This document shows positions 10,536-20,871 of a stretch of DNA of 64,000 nt, one piece after another (the stretch's first letter is position 1; each line of letters opens with the position of its first letter). The stretch comes from Coptis chinensis. Taxonomy: Eukaryota; Streptophyta; Magnoliopsida; Ranunculales; Ranunculaceae. Position numbers and translations under genes: made by a program. The notes under the pieces were generated by a model. It was not told the origin of the DNA, made no database searches, and worked only from the letters and a program-made list of their open reading frames with translations. The stretch covers positions 72,281,501 to 72,345,500 of the forward strand of contig CM027381.1 in NCBI GenBank assembly GCA_015680905.1, given 5' to 3'.

Positions 10536-11968
10536 TGATAAGAGCCCAAAACTGTAGTTTTAACCCCTTAACAATAATACTTTTAGACCAATTATCATGA
10601 AAGTAATAAATAAGAGTTAATGCTAATTCATTGATTTTATGTATTTCAGGCATTGAAGTTAATTATGTGCAGAAATGTGCCACTTTGGCGATAGAAAGGA
10701 GCAAAGGGTTGGTTGCTAAGAAGTTAAGGATTAAAAAGGCCAAGGCGGGCGTAAAACTTGACACACAAAAGTCAGTAGAATTTCTAAATATCGTATCTTT
10801 AGACTCAAGCCATAGAATTGGGCGCACCTTATGTCAAAACTACCGGCTCAGAAAGAGCTTTCCAATGGTCTAAACCTTGACCCAATCAGATGAGCAAAAG
10901 TGGACAAAAAGCCTGTTGAAGTCAAAGCCAGCTAAAAAGGCCCTGTGGACTGAAAAAATTGGGCTTTGGGCTCAATTTTCCGGCCCAAAACATGGACCCT
11001 TATCCCATGCACGAAAATGTGGATCTGGTCTCCTCTATTTCCACACACAAGACTTAGCTTTTAAAGAAATGAGCTTAGGTTAGAAGGTAGCCATTAGAGT
11101 AGCCATTAAAAAGCTTAGTTCTAGATATAGTTTTTGGATTTTAATTAGTTAGTTTTCATTCCATTAATTAGTTTCATTTCTTGTTTTAGATTAGTTATTT
11201 GAATCATTGAATATCATTAATTAGATAAATAAAATAGTTAGTTCTTGTTAAATTCGATCTTGTTATTTAATGATTGTTTAGATTAATTTCGATTATTGTT
11301 ATTTAATGATTTCTTAGTTGTTAATTTAGATTTCAATTATTGTTTAGTTAAATTTAATAAAGTTATAATTTTTATATTATATCTTATTCAATTTCATTTG
11401 GAAATGATAGTTTGATGAATCGAGGCTAAACCTTCATTAGAGGGGTTTGATGAAGCCTTGATGAAAACTTGATTTTGTTAGCTTAGAATTGTTGTAAGAG
11501 TCTATTCCACTCTAGAAGGTCGTTGATTTGCCATGAGAATGGGTGGACGTCCTCACATGCTAGTTATGAATTGGTAGAGATGCCATGTATAATTAGGGAT
11601 TAGAACGACCAATTCTTACCGTAAGAATGTAAGAATTGGATTACAACAATCTATGCTAGTTTCTGAAGTTGGATTCAAGGTGGATTCAATTCCCCCCTAA
11701 TTCTTATTCTAGATTCACCTTTAGTATTCCGTAGCATTTTGTAGTATAATTCGTAATTCTCTCATTGACTTTGGTAGGATTGATAGTCGTAGGAAACTTG
11801 AATGCTAAAGAACTAGGAGTGGAACGAATCTTCTATTCCAACTCTACTTCAATAGTATCAAGAGTAGAAATCTTTGATAAGTCTAGTACAAGTTCAATTT
11901 TTAGTTTTACTTTCGTTTAGAGTTTCATCGCTTTATTCATTAGTAAAACTATCATTTTACTATTATCA
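10536..11968 (+). repeat. Athila 3' LTR
   Basis: Starts TGATAAGAGCCCAAAACTG directly after the polypurine tract and ends TACTATTATCA (TG...CA), 1433 bp. A second copy at 18036-19611 confirms the boundaries. It contains no ORF of note. The five bases after it are GCTAC (11969-11973). If this insertion is simple, GCTAC should also be found just before the 5' LTR, left of this window. Confidence 0.88.
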
Positions 11969-11973
11969 GCTAC

Positions 11974-12309
11974 ATGGAATGGTATGAAATGAATACTCAC
12001 ATTCGCATGATAAATCCTCAGCTTCCTATTCATTTCTCCCTACAATCACTTCCTAGTTCCAGTGCTCAGCTGGTGAGTTTTGTGTTTTTATTATTGTAGT
12101 TCCACTCTTTTAAAACTGTAAATGCTAAGTTAGGTTTGTATTTCTTTTTACAGAGCAATGTTCTCGATGAAACTACTCTTATGCTTGAGAAAGGTCTACA
12201 ATTGGGTGGGCCTATGATTCCCAAGGAAGCAAGGAGATCATTCCACAAAGCAGAAAACTTGACCCGGTGTAAGTTTATTGGTGGGCATTACCGTCGTGAT
12301 CGTGTCTAA
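11974..12309 (+). CDS. Fragment of a spliced gene (two exons) abutting the Athila LTR
   Basis: Exon 1 is 11974-12072 (MEWYEMNTHIRMINPQLPIH...). The intron is 12073-12153 (GTGAGT...TTTACAG, 81 bp). Exon 2 is 12154-12309, ending in TAA. The phase is kept exactly across the junction and there is no stop, which is unlikely by chance. Exon 2 reads LQLGGPMIPKEARRSFHKAE then CKFIGGHYRRDRV. I do not recognise the family. The frame stays open back to the LTR edge, so the ATG may not be the real start: the Athila element may have inserted within an exon, leaving the 5' part beyond the window. The MULE repeat begins right after the stop. Confidence 0.45.
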
Positions 12310-12960
12310 AGTTGGAGCTTTGAAGTTGGATTAGGGTTTTGTATATAGATTAGGGTTTGGTTAGGGATTAGGGTTTGAAGGTGGATTAGGGATTGGTTAG
12401 GGTTTGGTTGGATTAGGGTTATGAGTTGGAATTTGAAGTTTGAATTTATATATTTGAAGTTATTAGTTATGAATTTCAAATTTGAAATGATGTATATGAA
12501 TTTGAATATGAAAATGTGCGTTTGAATTTGAACTTGAATTTGAATATGAATTTGAACTTGAATTTGAGTTTGAGTTGGAATATGGTTTGATGTATATGAA
12601 TATAATTTGATTTTGAATGTGAATTTGAGTTTAAATTTGAATATGATTGTTGATTGTATGTATATGAATATGAAGTTGATGTTATGTGCATATATGAATT
12701 TGGTTTGGATATGAAATGAACTAAATCAAATAGTAAATTTTCTTTGATTTTGGTCCAAACGACCCACCCAAGTCGTACAACAACATAGAAAACGACCTCC
12801 ACATATTGTTCACAGACGAAAATGGCCTTAACGACCTGCTCAGATTGCTGGTCGATAGAGCCAAACGATTTGATGGGGTCGTTTATATCAACTTGAAGCG
12901 GTTTGAAGGGGTCGTTTAGAGTGACTTCGAGCGGTCTGCCAATATTGTTTAGAGTGAAAT
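12310..12960 (+). repeat. MULE terminal repeat, left copy
   Basis: Begins with TTAGGG-rich sequence (12330-12420), continues as GAATTTGAATATG-type repeats and ends with a block of about 215 bp (12745-12960) rich in AACGACC and GGTCGTTTA. The reverse complement of 13975-14630 matches it along its length at roughly two thirds identity by eye. Confidence 0.65.
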
Positions 12961-13190
12961 TTGAATTCAAATGTCATATTCAAATTCAAATTTAACGTCA
13001 AATTCAAATTCAAATTCAAATGTCAAATTCAATGTCAAATTCAAATTCCAAATTCAAGGTCAAATTCAAATTCAACGTCAAATTCATATTTAAATGTCAA
13101 ATTCAAATGTCATATTCAAATTCAACGTCAAACCCTAATCCCTAACCAAACCCTAATCCCTAATCCTTAACCAAACCCAATTCCTCAAAT
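12961..13190. repeat. Simple repeat array of TTCAAA with TGTCAAA/CGTCAAA variants
   Basis: The stretch consists almost wholly of (ATTCAA)n with interspersed GTCAAA, ending in CCCTAATCCCTAACC. It is an internal extension of the MULE repeat. The ORFs within it are low complexity. Confidence 0.75.
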
Positions 13191-13974
13191 ACAAAACCAT
13201 GAAGCCTATGCCCACACCAATGGAATTTCCTATAGAACTTAAAGATCAAAACATGCATAAATCAACATTAGATAACATTACGCAACAAAATACGTACAAG
13301 CACTAATTACAAAACACATAAGAAGATGTCTTACTTACATGAACAAATAACATTAGACATCTCTTACATGAACAGACAAAATAGAGATCTCTTACATCAA
13401 CAGACAATATAATTTACATATATCAAACACCTAATTAAGGGTAATTAAACCAAAACCATCCAGCCAATGCCCACACCAACCAACAAACTCACAATTGAGA
13501 ACAACACAATTTTGGCAGTAAAAATGTTTTTCTTCATTGAATCATTTTCCTTCTTCAATTCTTCAATACTCTTTAAAAGTTTCTTTTCCCTTCTCCACAA
13601 CGACTAATATTTCCCTGATATCGATCATTAAGTATCTCCAACGTTTCATTGCGATGTTAAAAATCACTCAATGTATTAGTGCGACTCGGCACATTAGTGA
13701 AGCGCAGGTCCCAATCATCAGGTGAGATGTGGCTACACTAACCTAGATTGACAGAGGAATCAGACATACCGTTGTTACACCAAAAATTGATAGAGGAATT
13801 GACAGAGGAATTGACAGAGGAATTGACAGAGGAATTGACAGAAGTTAATTCTTAGGGTTAGGGTTTTAAGTTCTAAGTTCTTAGGGTTTCTAAGTAGTTG
13901 GGTTTCTTTTTTCGTACTGTGTTAAAAGATGGTAAGTGAGAAATATAAATCGAAATCCAGTTATAAATATTTGG
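13191..13974. other. Internal spacer of the MULE region
   Basis: No gene is supported. A 12-bp tandem repeat (GACAGAGGAATT, about five copies) lies at 13787-13842. The part after it (TTAATTCTTAGGGTTAGGG) resembles 17450-17490, just inside the right-hand repeat. So this segment is probably the inner edge of another MULE end. Confidence 0.5.
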
Positions 13975-14630
13975 AATTTTGGTCCAAACGACCCAGTGAG
14001 TCGCAGAGAAGTATTAGAAATGATCTCTTCAGACCGCTCATCAGCCCTCTAAACGACCCCATAAGATCGTTTAGGTCTGTATCCCAGCGATCTATAGAGG
14101 TCGTTAAGACCAGTTTCGTCTGTAAACGATATTTGGGAATCGTTTTGGATGCTTTTGTGCGACCTGGGTTGGTCGTCTAGACCAAAATCTAATCAAATTT
14201 TTTATTTGATTTTAGTTCATTTCATATCCAAACCAAATTCATATACGCACATATCCAACCAAATTCAAACTCAAATTCATTTGATATCCAACGAAACCCT
14301 AATCAAACTTCAAACCAATATCATTTCATATCCAAACCAAGTTCATGTCATATCCAACCAAATTCAAATTAAAATTCACATTCAAATTTCATATTCAAAT
14401 TCAACGTGAAATTCAATCGCACATTTTCATATTCATATACAAACACACATAACATGAAATTCAAACATAAAATTCAAACGCACATAACTTCTCGGCTAAT
14501 AAATGATTCTAACTTAAAATTCCAAATTCAAACCCTACTATACATAACTTTAAATTCCAAATTTATGTACATAACTTCAAATTCAAACACAAATGATTCT
14601 AACTTCAAATTTTAAATTCAACTTCTTCAC
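13975..14630 (-). repeat. MULE terminal repeat, third copy (inverted relative to 12310-12960)
   Basis: Its first 220 bp are bounded by TTTTGGTCCAAACGACCCA at 13978 and GGTCGTCTAGACCAAAATC near 14190, which are inverted copies of each other. The GAATTTG-rich arm then runs to 14630. The transposase C-terminus starts right after it. It may be the right end of a smaller non-autonomous MULE made with 12310-12960. Confidence 0.6.
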
Positions 14631-14639
14631 CATCTCTAT

Positions 14640-17360
14640 CTTCATTGTCTTCATCACGATCTCTATTTTCGTCATCGTCATCATCTTTATGATCGTCCAC
14701 ATCCTCAATTTCCTTATCAATAACTGTCAAGTAAGAAAGTGATGACAAATGTCAATTTTACAGTGAAGTCCAAACAAGAAAATTTAGTAAACTAGGAATG
14801 AATGAAAACTATGGAAATCACTTTACTTACTTATCCCCTTCTTCCTATTTGGATTGTGGACAATTGCGTTTGTCGTGATTAACACCAACCTGGTTACAAC
14901 TAGTACATCTCCTGCCTATCTTCTCTTTGGTAGCTTTTGCAATGCCTTTCTCCAAACCTCCTTTGATTCTAGTACTACTTTTGTAAACCTTCACTTCCTT
15001 TTTCCTTCCTTTAGTTTATGAGATGTTGGGATTCATAAGTAATACTTGAGAGGCATAAATTGCAGGTTGTGAGTTTTCATTGACAGTGCACGAATCCACA
15101 ACTGAAATCTTGCTCTGGTCATTAGTATTTTTTATTTCCTTGAGCTCCAACGATAGTTCCTGCAATCTTTTCAACATCAATTGGTAAGTCTCATCTGCTT
15201 CAACTGCTTCATAGACTAGCTAATTGATTGGCAACCATATGAAGTTGGGTAGTTCTCAGTACCTCAGAACTCTTATGGCCACTTACTAGTCCACCGTCAT
15301 ACTAAGCTCTATATTTCTTAACCCCTTTCATCCATCTCTTTAGAATAAAGTGATCGGGTATCTCTATATCACGACACTGAAAAACCTTTACAAGGTGTCC
15401 ACATGGTATCCCTAGGAACTCAAAAAGTTTGCATTCATAGTTACCTTCTTTTGTGGCTGAGTTGAACTTCACCTTCCACTGACGCTGATCACCTACCACT
15501 CGAGACTTGTATGTGTAGGTCGTGTAGCCATCACTACCCTTTTCATCATCATCCAAGACATACTCGGCTCGAGCTTTCTCATATTCTTTCTTGAACCTAT
15601 CATACAGATTCCTCCTATAAACTTTTGATGCACTCTTCAAGAGAAAGGCATTACTATCGACGATGCGATCCGAGTGTTCTGTAGTATAATCCTATCTTTT
15701 TTCTCTTTGAACAATTCTACTCAAATACCTATCATTCTTTAATACAAACTCTCTAAGAGTTGTAGTTGAACGGAAATTTTTTTTATAAAAAGAATTCATA
15801 CCTTCGGAACACCCGGTAGTATTAGTGCCAGTATAGAAAGTATCCAAGTGATAAACCGGTGCCTATTTTTCTTGAATCTCATATAGTCCTATGAGCCATT
15901 CATTCTCCACCAACTCATATGTAGACATAAATTCCTTCCACTTCGTTTCGAAAGCACTAGGAATATAAGTTTCCCGAATACACATTTTGATAGCTTTTTT
16001 GAAAGATGACTTCTTGAAATAAACATGTGGAAGTTTTTCAGGGAATTTCTTCAAAATGTGCCATAGGCAAAATCTATGTCGTGTATTTGGGAAAACCTTC
16101 GCAATAGCCGCCGTCATAGCTCTGTCTTGATCTGTGATGATTGAAGATAGGGCATGCCTGCCCATGGCTACAAGCTAAGTCTAAAAAACCCACTCAAAAG
16201 ATTCTTCTGTCTTATCCAATAGGAGTGCACAACCAAACTAGATTGACTGCATGTGGTGGTTTACTCCAGTAAACGGCACAAATGGCATTTCATATACGTT
16301 CTTGCGATATGTGGTGTCGAAGAAAAGACCCTCACCAAAATACTGAAACTGCATACGTGAACGAACATCTACCCAGAAAAAATAAATTGCCCGTGCTTCG
16401 CTATCCATATGTATTGTGTAGAAGAAATTAGGATCTTCTATACTCTTCTTCTTAAAAAAAATTAGCACTGTGGTAGCATCACCTTTGACAGGTTTCTTAT
16501 ACTCCTTCGATGGACCTAAGTGGTTCTAGCAATCTCTGTCAAAAAAATCATTTTGTGGTCCGTCAAGTATATCAGCAACTTTATTCAAAGGTAACCTTCA
16601 TCACGAAACGAGTCAATCAACATTTTAGCTACAATAGGCAAATTTTTGCAAATAGGCATACACATCCTTTTTGCCAGACTAACAAGATTGTGATTGTGTG
16701 CACCAACATATTTCACCACTTTCCATAATCCACTGACTTGTTTTGTCACTCTCATTGTTGCTAAACACCAGCATTTCACCATATTCATGTTTCTCCTCTT
16801 GTTTATAACTTCTTTCTCGGACCCTACTTCTTTCTCGGACCCCTCATCTGTTCTTTTTTTCACTCGTTCTATGTAAGTCCCAAAACGCTCGCAAGTCATT
16901 TGACAAGTAGTCACTTCGTCTGAATATGGAATTCTTTTTTGGGTACTTCGAGTAACGACACTAAATCCCAATGCTTTTCTGTAGTCTATATAAAACTATT
17001 TTGCATTTTCTAGACTTGTAAAATTTATCCCAAAATACAGAATCTTTTCGCTATCCACTATGTCTATGTCGTCTCGAGTTGGCCGAGAAGACGAAGCGGC
17101 CTCATTTTCATTTTCCTCAGATACTCCAGTATGAAAAAAGATGTGGTCAATTGATTCTACAGAAAACACAATAGATAATCAATTGAAAGCTACATCAATC
17201 ATCTTTGAGGATTTTAATCTAGTTTGAAATCAACATCAAATAATTTTGAAATATAACTTGGCAATATAAGTGGGATGCAAATAATTTTGTTTGTTCAATG
17301 TAAGTATGAAAAAATAAATGTTTGCTCACCTGAATCATTCAATGTTGCCGTCGATTCCAT
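14640..17360 (-). pseudogene. FAR1/MuDR-type MULE transposase, spliced, with stops
   Basis: Exon 1 begins at the ATG 17360-17358 (MESTATLNDS) and ends at the donor GTGAGC near 17329. An acceptor near 17150 continues in phase with acidic sequence (GVSEENENEAASSSR). The FAR1 DNA-binding region is at about 16590-17000 (KALGFSVVTRSTQ, then YVGAHNHNLV). The MULE DDE domain follows: first Asp in FFDTTYRKN, GVNHH, second Asp in IITDQDRAM, FCLWHILKKFPEKL, and a Glu in GCSEGMNSFYKK. The SWIM zinc finger is CKLFEFLGIPCGH (about 15400), and a CCHC knuckle is CTSCNQVGVNHDKRNC (14860-14912). A stop just before FYIDY, stops between 16160 and 16240, and a frame change between 16585 and 16468 disable it. It would bind the terminal repeats and cut DNA if intact. 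Confidence 0.8.
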
Positions 17361-17576
17361 CTATCTTTCTGGTTGGCGGGAAACTTGACAGAGTTTAAAG
17401 GTTTGCTGGAGAAGAGAATTAGTTAGAATTGGTTTGCTGATTTAGTGGACAGAGTTAATTCTTAGTTTTTAGTTAAGGGTTAAGGGTTTGATGGCGCTAG
17501 TTTTGAAATTGCAAATGTGTTATTTTTGTTTTAATTTTGTTTGGTTTTTTTTTTTATTACAGACCCTTAGATCTTG

Positions 17577-18030
17577 AGATGATCTTGCGAGGTGAGTGGC
17601 TACGATCTTAAGATGATCTCGCGAGGTGATGAGGTCGTCTAAGGCAAATGTATACGACATGTCTAGGTCGCTTGGCTGCATACTTAAACGATCTAATGTT
17701 TAGGTCTAAAGCCAAGCGGTCTGCGTGGGTTGTCAAGGGCAAATATGTATGGAAACGGTTTCTTCAGATTGTTTTGAACACTTTTATGCGACCTAACTGG
17801 GTCATTTGGAGCAAAAACTTGCAATTTTCAACTTCAACTCAAATGAATATGGATTGAACGTGAGTTTGAACTAAAATTTGAATGTGAATTTGAACCAAAT
17901 TCCAAATTCATATGGGGACCCAATTTATACACATAACTTCAAATTCCAAATTTATATTACAATAACTTCAAATTCCATACATTCGTATACATCAAATTTA
18001 CACCAAAACCCTAATCCATATACAAATAGG
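17577..18030 (-). repeat. MULE terminal repeat, right copy
   Basis: Contains TTTTATGCGACCTAACTGGG near 17790, matching TTTTGTGCGACCTGGGTTGG in the third copy. It continues as TTCAAATTCC-type sequence ending AAAACCCTAATCCATATAC. It sits upstream of the transposase start, as a terminal repeat with promoter role would. It is truncated by the LTR at 18036. Confidence 0.6.
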
Positions 18031-18035
18031 AGGAT

Positions 18036-19611
18036 TGATAAGAGCCCAAAACTGTAGTTTTAACCCCTTAACAATAATACTTTTAGACCAATTATGCGAG
18101 TAATAAATAAGAGTTAATGCTGATTACGTGCTTTTATGTATTTCAGGCATTGAAGTCAATTATGTACAGAAATGTGCCACTTTGGCGAGATAAAAGACCA
18201 AGGGTTGGTTGCTAAGAAGTTCTGTGATTAAAGGCCAAGATTCAAGGAGAAAAAGCCTTTGTAAAGCCCGGTCAAAAGCTGAAAAGTCAAAGTCCACGTG
18301 GGCAGAAACAACACACAAAAGTCAGCAAAACTTCCAAAGAGCGTATCTTTGGACTTAGACCTTGGAATTGGGCGTACCTTATGTTAAAACGACCGTCTCG
18401 GAAAGAGCTTTCTAATGGTTTAAATCTTGACCCAATCAGAGGAGCAGAAGTGGACGAAAAGTCTATTGAAGTTAAAGCCAGCTGAAAAGGGCTTTGTGGA
18501 TTGAAGAAATTGGGCTTTGGGCTCGATTTTCCGGCCCAAAACATGGCTCCTCATCCCATGCACGAAAATGTGGATTTGATCTCCTCCATTTTCACACACG
18601 AGACTTAACTCTTAAGCAAAAGGAATTAGGTTAGGTAGCAAGTAGCCATTAGAGATAGGATTCTAGATCTAGTTTTGAGTTTTGATTTCCATTAATTAGT
18701 TTTCATACCTTGTTTTAATCTAGGTTATTGAATCATTGTTATTCCTTGTTAGAGCAATAAAATAATTAGTTTCATACCTTGTTTTAATTTAGTATTTTGA
18801 ATCAATTGTTATTTATTCATTAGATTAATAAAGTAATTTAGTTCTTGATAATATAGTTTCATTTCATTAATCATTGTAGTTTCGATTCCTAGATTTAGTT
18901 ATTATCTTTGTTAGTTTCAATCGATTCTTGCATAATTAGATTTCCATTTGAATTGAAATAAGTTAATTTACAATCTTTTATTGATGGTTTGTTTAATTTC
19001 ATTGGGAAATGATAGCATAATGATTCTAGGCTAAACCTCCATTAGAGGGGGTTGAAGAAGCCTTGATGAAGCTTGATCTTTGTTAACTTAGAAATCGTCG
19101 TGATAATCTATTCAATTCTAGAAAGTAATTAGTTCACCATGAGAATGGGTTTGGTTGCTTCACATGCTAGTTATTAATTGGTAGAGATTACCATGTATAA
19201 TTAGGGATTAGAAATACCATTTTGATATGCGAAAGCATTGAAATTTGGATCACGACGAATCTTTGTTAGTTGGTTAAGTCGAGTTAAGGTGGAATCAATC
19301 CCCCCTAATTCCTTATCATATAGCCAATTTAGAAATTCCGTAGTTTGAATTAGCACATCTTGTTATTTGAATTCACATCGTAGTATAATTACACACCATT
19401 ACTCTCATTAACTTTGGCTAGGACTGATAATATATATAAAACTTTGGATGCTAAAGAACTAGGAGTGGAACGAATCTTTTACTCCACTCTATTTCAATAG
19501 ATTCGAGAGTAGAAATCTTTGATAAATTAGTATTCGTAAAGTTTTAGTTTTACTTGCGTTTGAATATTCATCATTTATTCGTGAGTAAACTAATCATTTT
19601 TACGTTTATCA
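18036..19611 (+). repeat. Solo LTR of the same Athila family
   Basis: Starts TGATAAGAGCCCAAAACTG like the LTR at 10536 and stays alignable to it for most of its length, ending TTTACGTTTATCA (1576 bp). It is flanked by AGGAT (18031-18035) and AGCAT (19612-19616), a 5-bp target duplication with one mismatch. No polypurine tract precedes it and no primer-binding site follows, so it is a solo LTR rather than an end of the element at 1-11968. It inserted into the MULE repeat and so is younger than the MULE. Confidence 0.85.
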
Positions 19612-20238
19612 AGCATTCATTTCTTTCCCCCTTCTTCTTTTATTTTTCTATACTATCTCTAAATCAGATACACCTACTACATTACTCTAATCGGTATAAT
19701 CTGCTTGTCGTGTCGATCCCCTCTAGATGCCGAGGTTCCCCTTCCTTTTTTTTTCTCAGGCAGGTCGCCTCGACCCGAGCTACTACTCCCGCCACTAAAC
19801 AATTTCTTCGCACCTGTGTAGATGGTTTTCGCTACAAAACAAAATCATAAACAAGTATTAATAATCAAAAGTTTCAATCTAATAATATGAAAATAAGCTT
19901 CATCGATAAAATGAATACGAAAACGAAACATAATCAATTAGAGAGTTTCAAATATTAACAGGGACGACAAAACAAAACAAGATGGGTTTCAATGGAACTT
20001 TCAAATATTAAATGTGTTTTTTAACACATTAAACTTTCAAATAGGAAGCCAACACGACTTCTTTTTACACATTTTGCAAAAAGTTACATTGGTCACTATT
20101 GAATGTGTTTTTTAATTAATTAAACTCATTGTGTAAATTGTTTTAAAAACACATGTGGTTCCTATGTGGAGCCTATATGGCTGTGTAAATTTACATAACC
20201 CATTGGTGATGCTCTAACAAAAGAAATTTAACATTACG
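19612..20238. other. Unassigned AT-rich sequence
   Basis: No gene is supported. The frame at 19554-19850 is low-complexity and starts inside the LTR. A segment at 20000-20220 contains GTGTTTTTTAA repeats and ends in CATTGGTGATGCTCTAAC, a phrase often seen at plant MITE ends, but I could not find its partner. Confidence 0.4.
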
Positions 20239-20463
20239 TCATGGATTTGAACCTCTCAGCTGCTTTGCACTAAAATACTTTTTATAAGCCTGCATTCGTG
20301 GCTGAGAATCCCCATAACACCATTCTTTGGTGTCACCTCTCTGAACGAGCATCCAAACACTCATATTTGAGTGTTTATCGAACCAAGAATAATGGAGAAT
20401 ACCCTGAGTCACCCCTAAACACCCAATGAGATTACCTGCCACCACAAGACCACACACACACAC
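20239..20463 (-). pseudogene. F-box associated-domain fragment
   Basis: The 74-codon frame reads GVTQGILHYSWFDKHS, then SVWMLVQRGDTKEW. This pattern (G.L.Y...D....VW.L....EW) is that of the C-terminal part of plant F-box proteins with a kelch-like associated domain, which bind substrates of SCF ubiquitin ligases. There is no F-box, and the upstream side runs into a CA-rich repeat. It is a fragment. The call is by motif alone. Confidence 0.4.
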
Positions 20464-20770
20464 TCACGCATCACACCAACAGCAACACAACACCACACTA
20501 GTAGCAGCACACCACCACCACTCTACCATGCCCACCACACCACTTTACTGCACACATTGCACACACTACATTACCACACCATGCACGCCACTCTACCACT
20601 AGTACCACACACAACACTACTCACACACCACACACACCACTCTACCAGCAACATCAACACATTGAACTAGTACCACCTGCACACACTCATATACAATCAC
20701 ACCAGTAGCACCAACACATTGAACCACACACTCACACCAACATCACCAACACATTAAACCAGCACACCCA
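20452..20770. repeat. CA/CAC-rich low-complexity stretch
   Basis: A degenerate array of CACACA, ACCACAC and CACCAC words with ACACATTGAAC units recurring at about 20655, 20715 and 20750. No coding signal. Confidence 0.7.
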
Positions 20771-20783
20771 TAAAAAAAATTAA

Positions 20784-20871
20784 GGATCCTAGTGGATTTG
20801 AACACCAACACCTGGGATATGTGAAGGTGCACTCCAACTCCCAAGGGCTCTCCCATTTGAGCTAAAGATCC
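20784..20871 (-). tRNA. tRNA-like sequence (degenerate gene or pseudogene)
   Basis: On the minus strand the ends pair: GGATCTT with AGGATCC, seven pairs with one wobble. TAGCTCAAATGGGAGAGC is a good A box with D-stem GCTC/GAGC, and GGTGTTCAAATCC is a B box. CTTGGG pairs with CCCAGG as an anticodon stem. The loop between them is 23-25 bases, far too long for 7, so there is either an intron or decay; the T-stem also has mismatches. Total length is 88 bp. A run of eight T follows on the same strand, a Pol III terminator. I cannot assign an anticodon. A tRNA pseudogene or SINE head is as likely as an active gene. Confidence 0.5.

Larger units (their letters stand above)
1..11968 (+). mobile_element. 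Athila-lineage Ty3/gypsy retrotransposon, 5' part outside the window
   Basis: The segment carries, in order, the end of the aspartic protease, reverse transcriptase, RNase H, integrase, a long 3' region with two extra ORFs, a polypurine tract and a 3' LTR. This order, the extra coding capacity after integrase and the RT wording (PLPFIDQMLERL, FMDDF) fit the Athila lineage. Gag and the 5' LTR would lie left of base 1. The element is dead: pol has at least two frameshifts and four in-frame stops, and a 1275-bp solo LTR is nested inside RT. Lineage assignment is from recalled family features, not a search. Confidence 0.85.
12310..18035 (-). mobile_element. MULE (Mutator-like) DNA transposon, decayed
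   Basis: Long AT-rich repeats flank a FAR1/MuDR-type transposase pseudogene read leftward. The left repeat (12310-12960) and the right repeat (17577-18030) are inverted relative to each other. Both contain ...TTAGGGTTTTG..., long GAATTTGAA-type sequence and a block starting TTTTGGTCCAAACGACCCA or its diverged form. A third copy lies at 13975-14630. The right edge is cut by the solo LTR at 18036, so the right terminus and the target duplication cannot be read. Confidence 0.65.

Noticed and set aside
12330-12425. Interstitial telomere repeats (TTTAGGG-like) here and at 13130-13170
   Set aside because: The words are GATTAGGGTTTGG and CCCTAATCC with irregular spacing, and recur only in the MULE terminal repeats. 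They are part of that transposon end, not telomeric arrays.
10536-19611. One 9-kb Athila element bounded by the LTRs at 10536 and 18036
   Set aside because: The sequence between has no primer-binding site, gag or pol and contains a MULE. The first LTR has a polypurine tract upstream and the second has its own target duplication.
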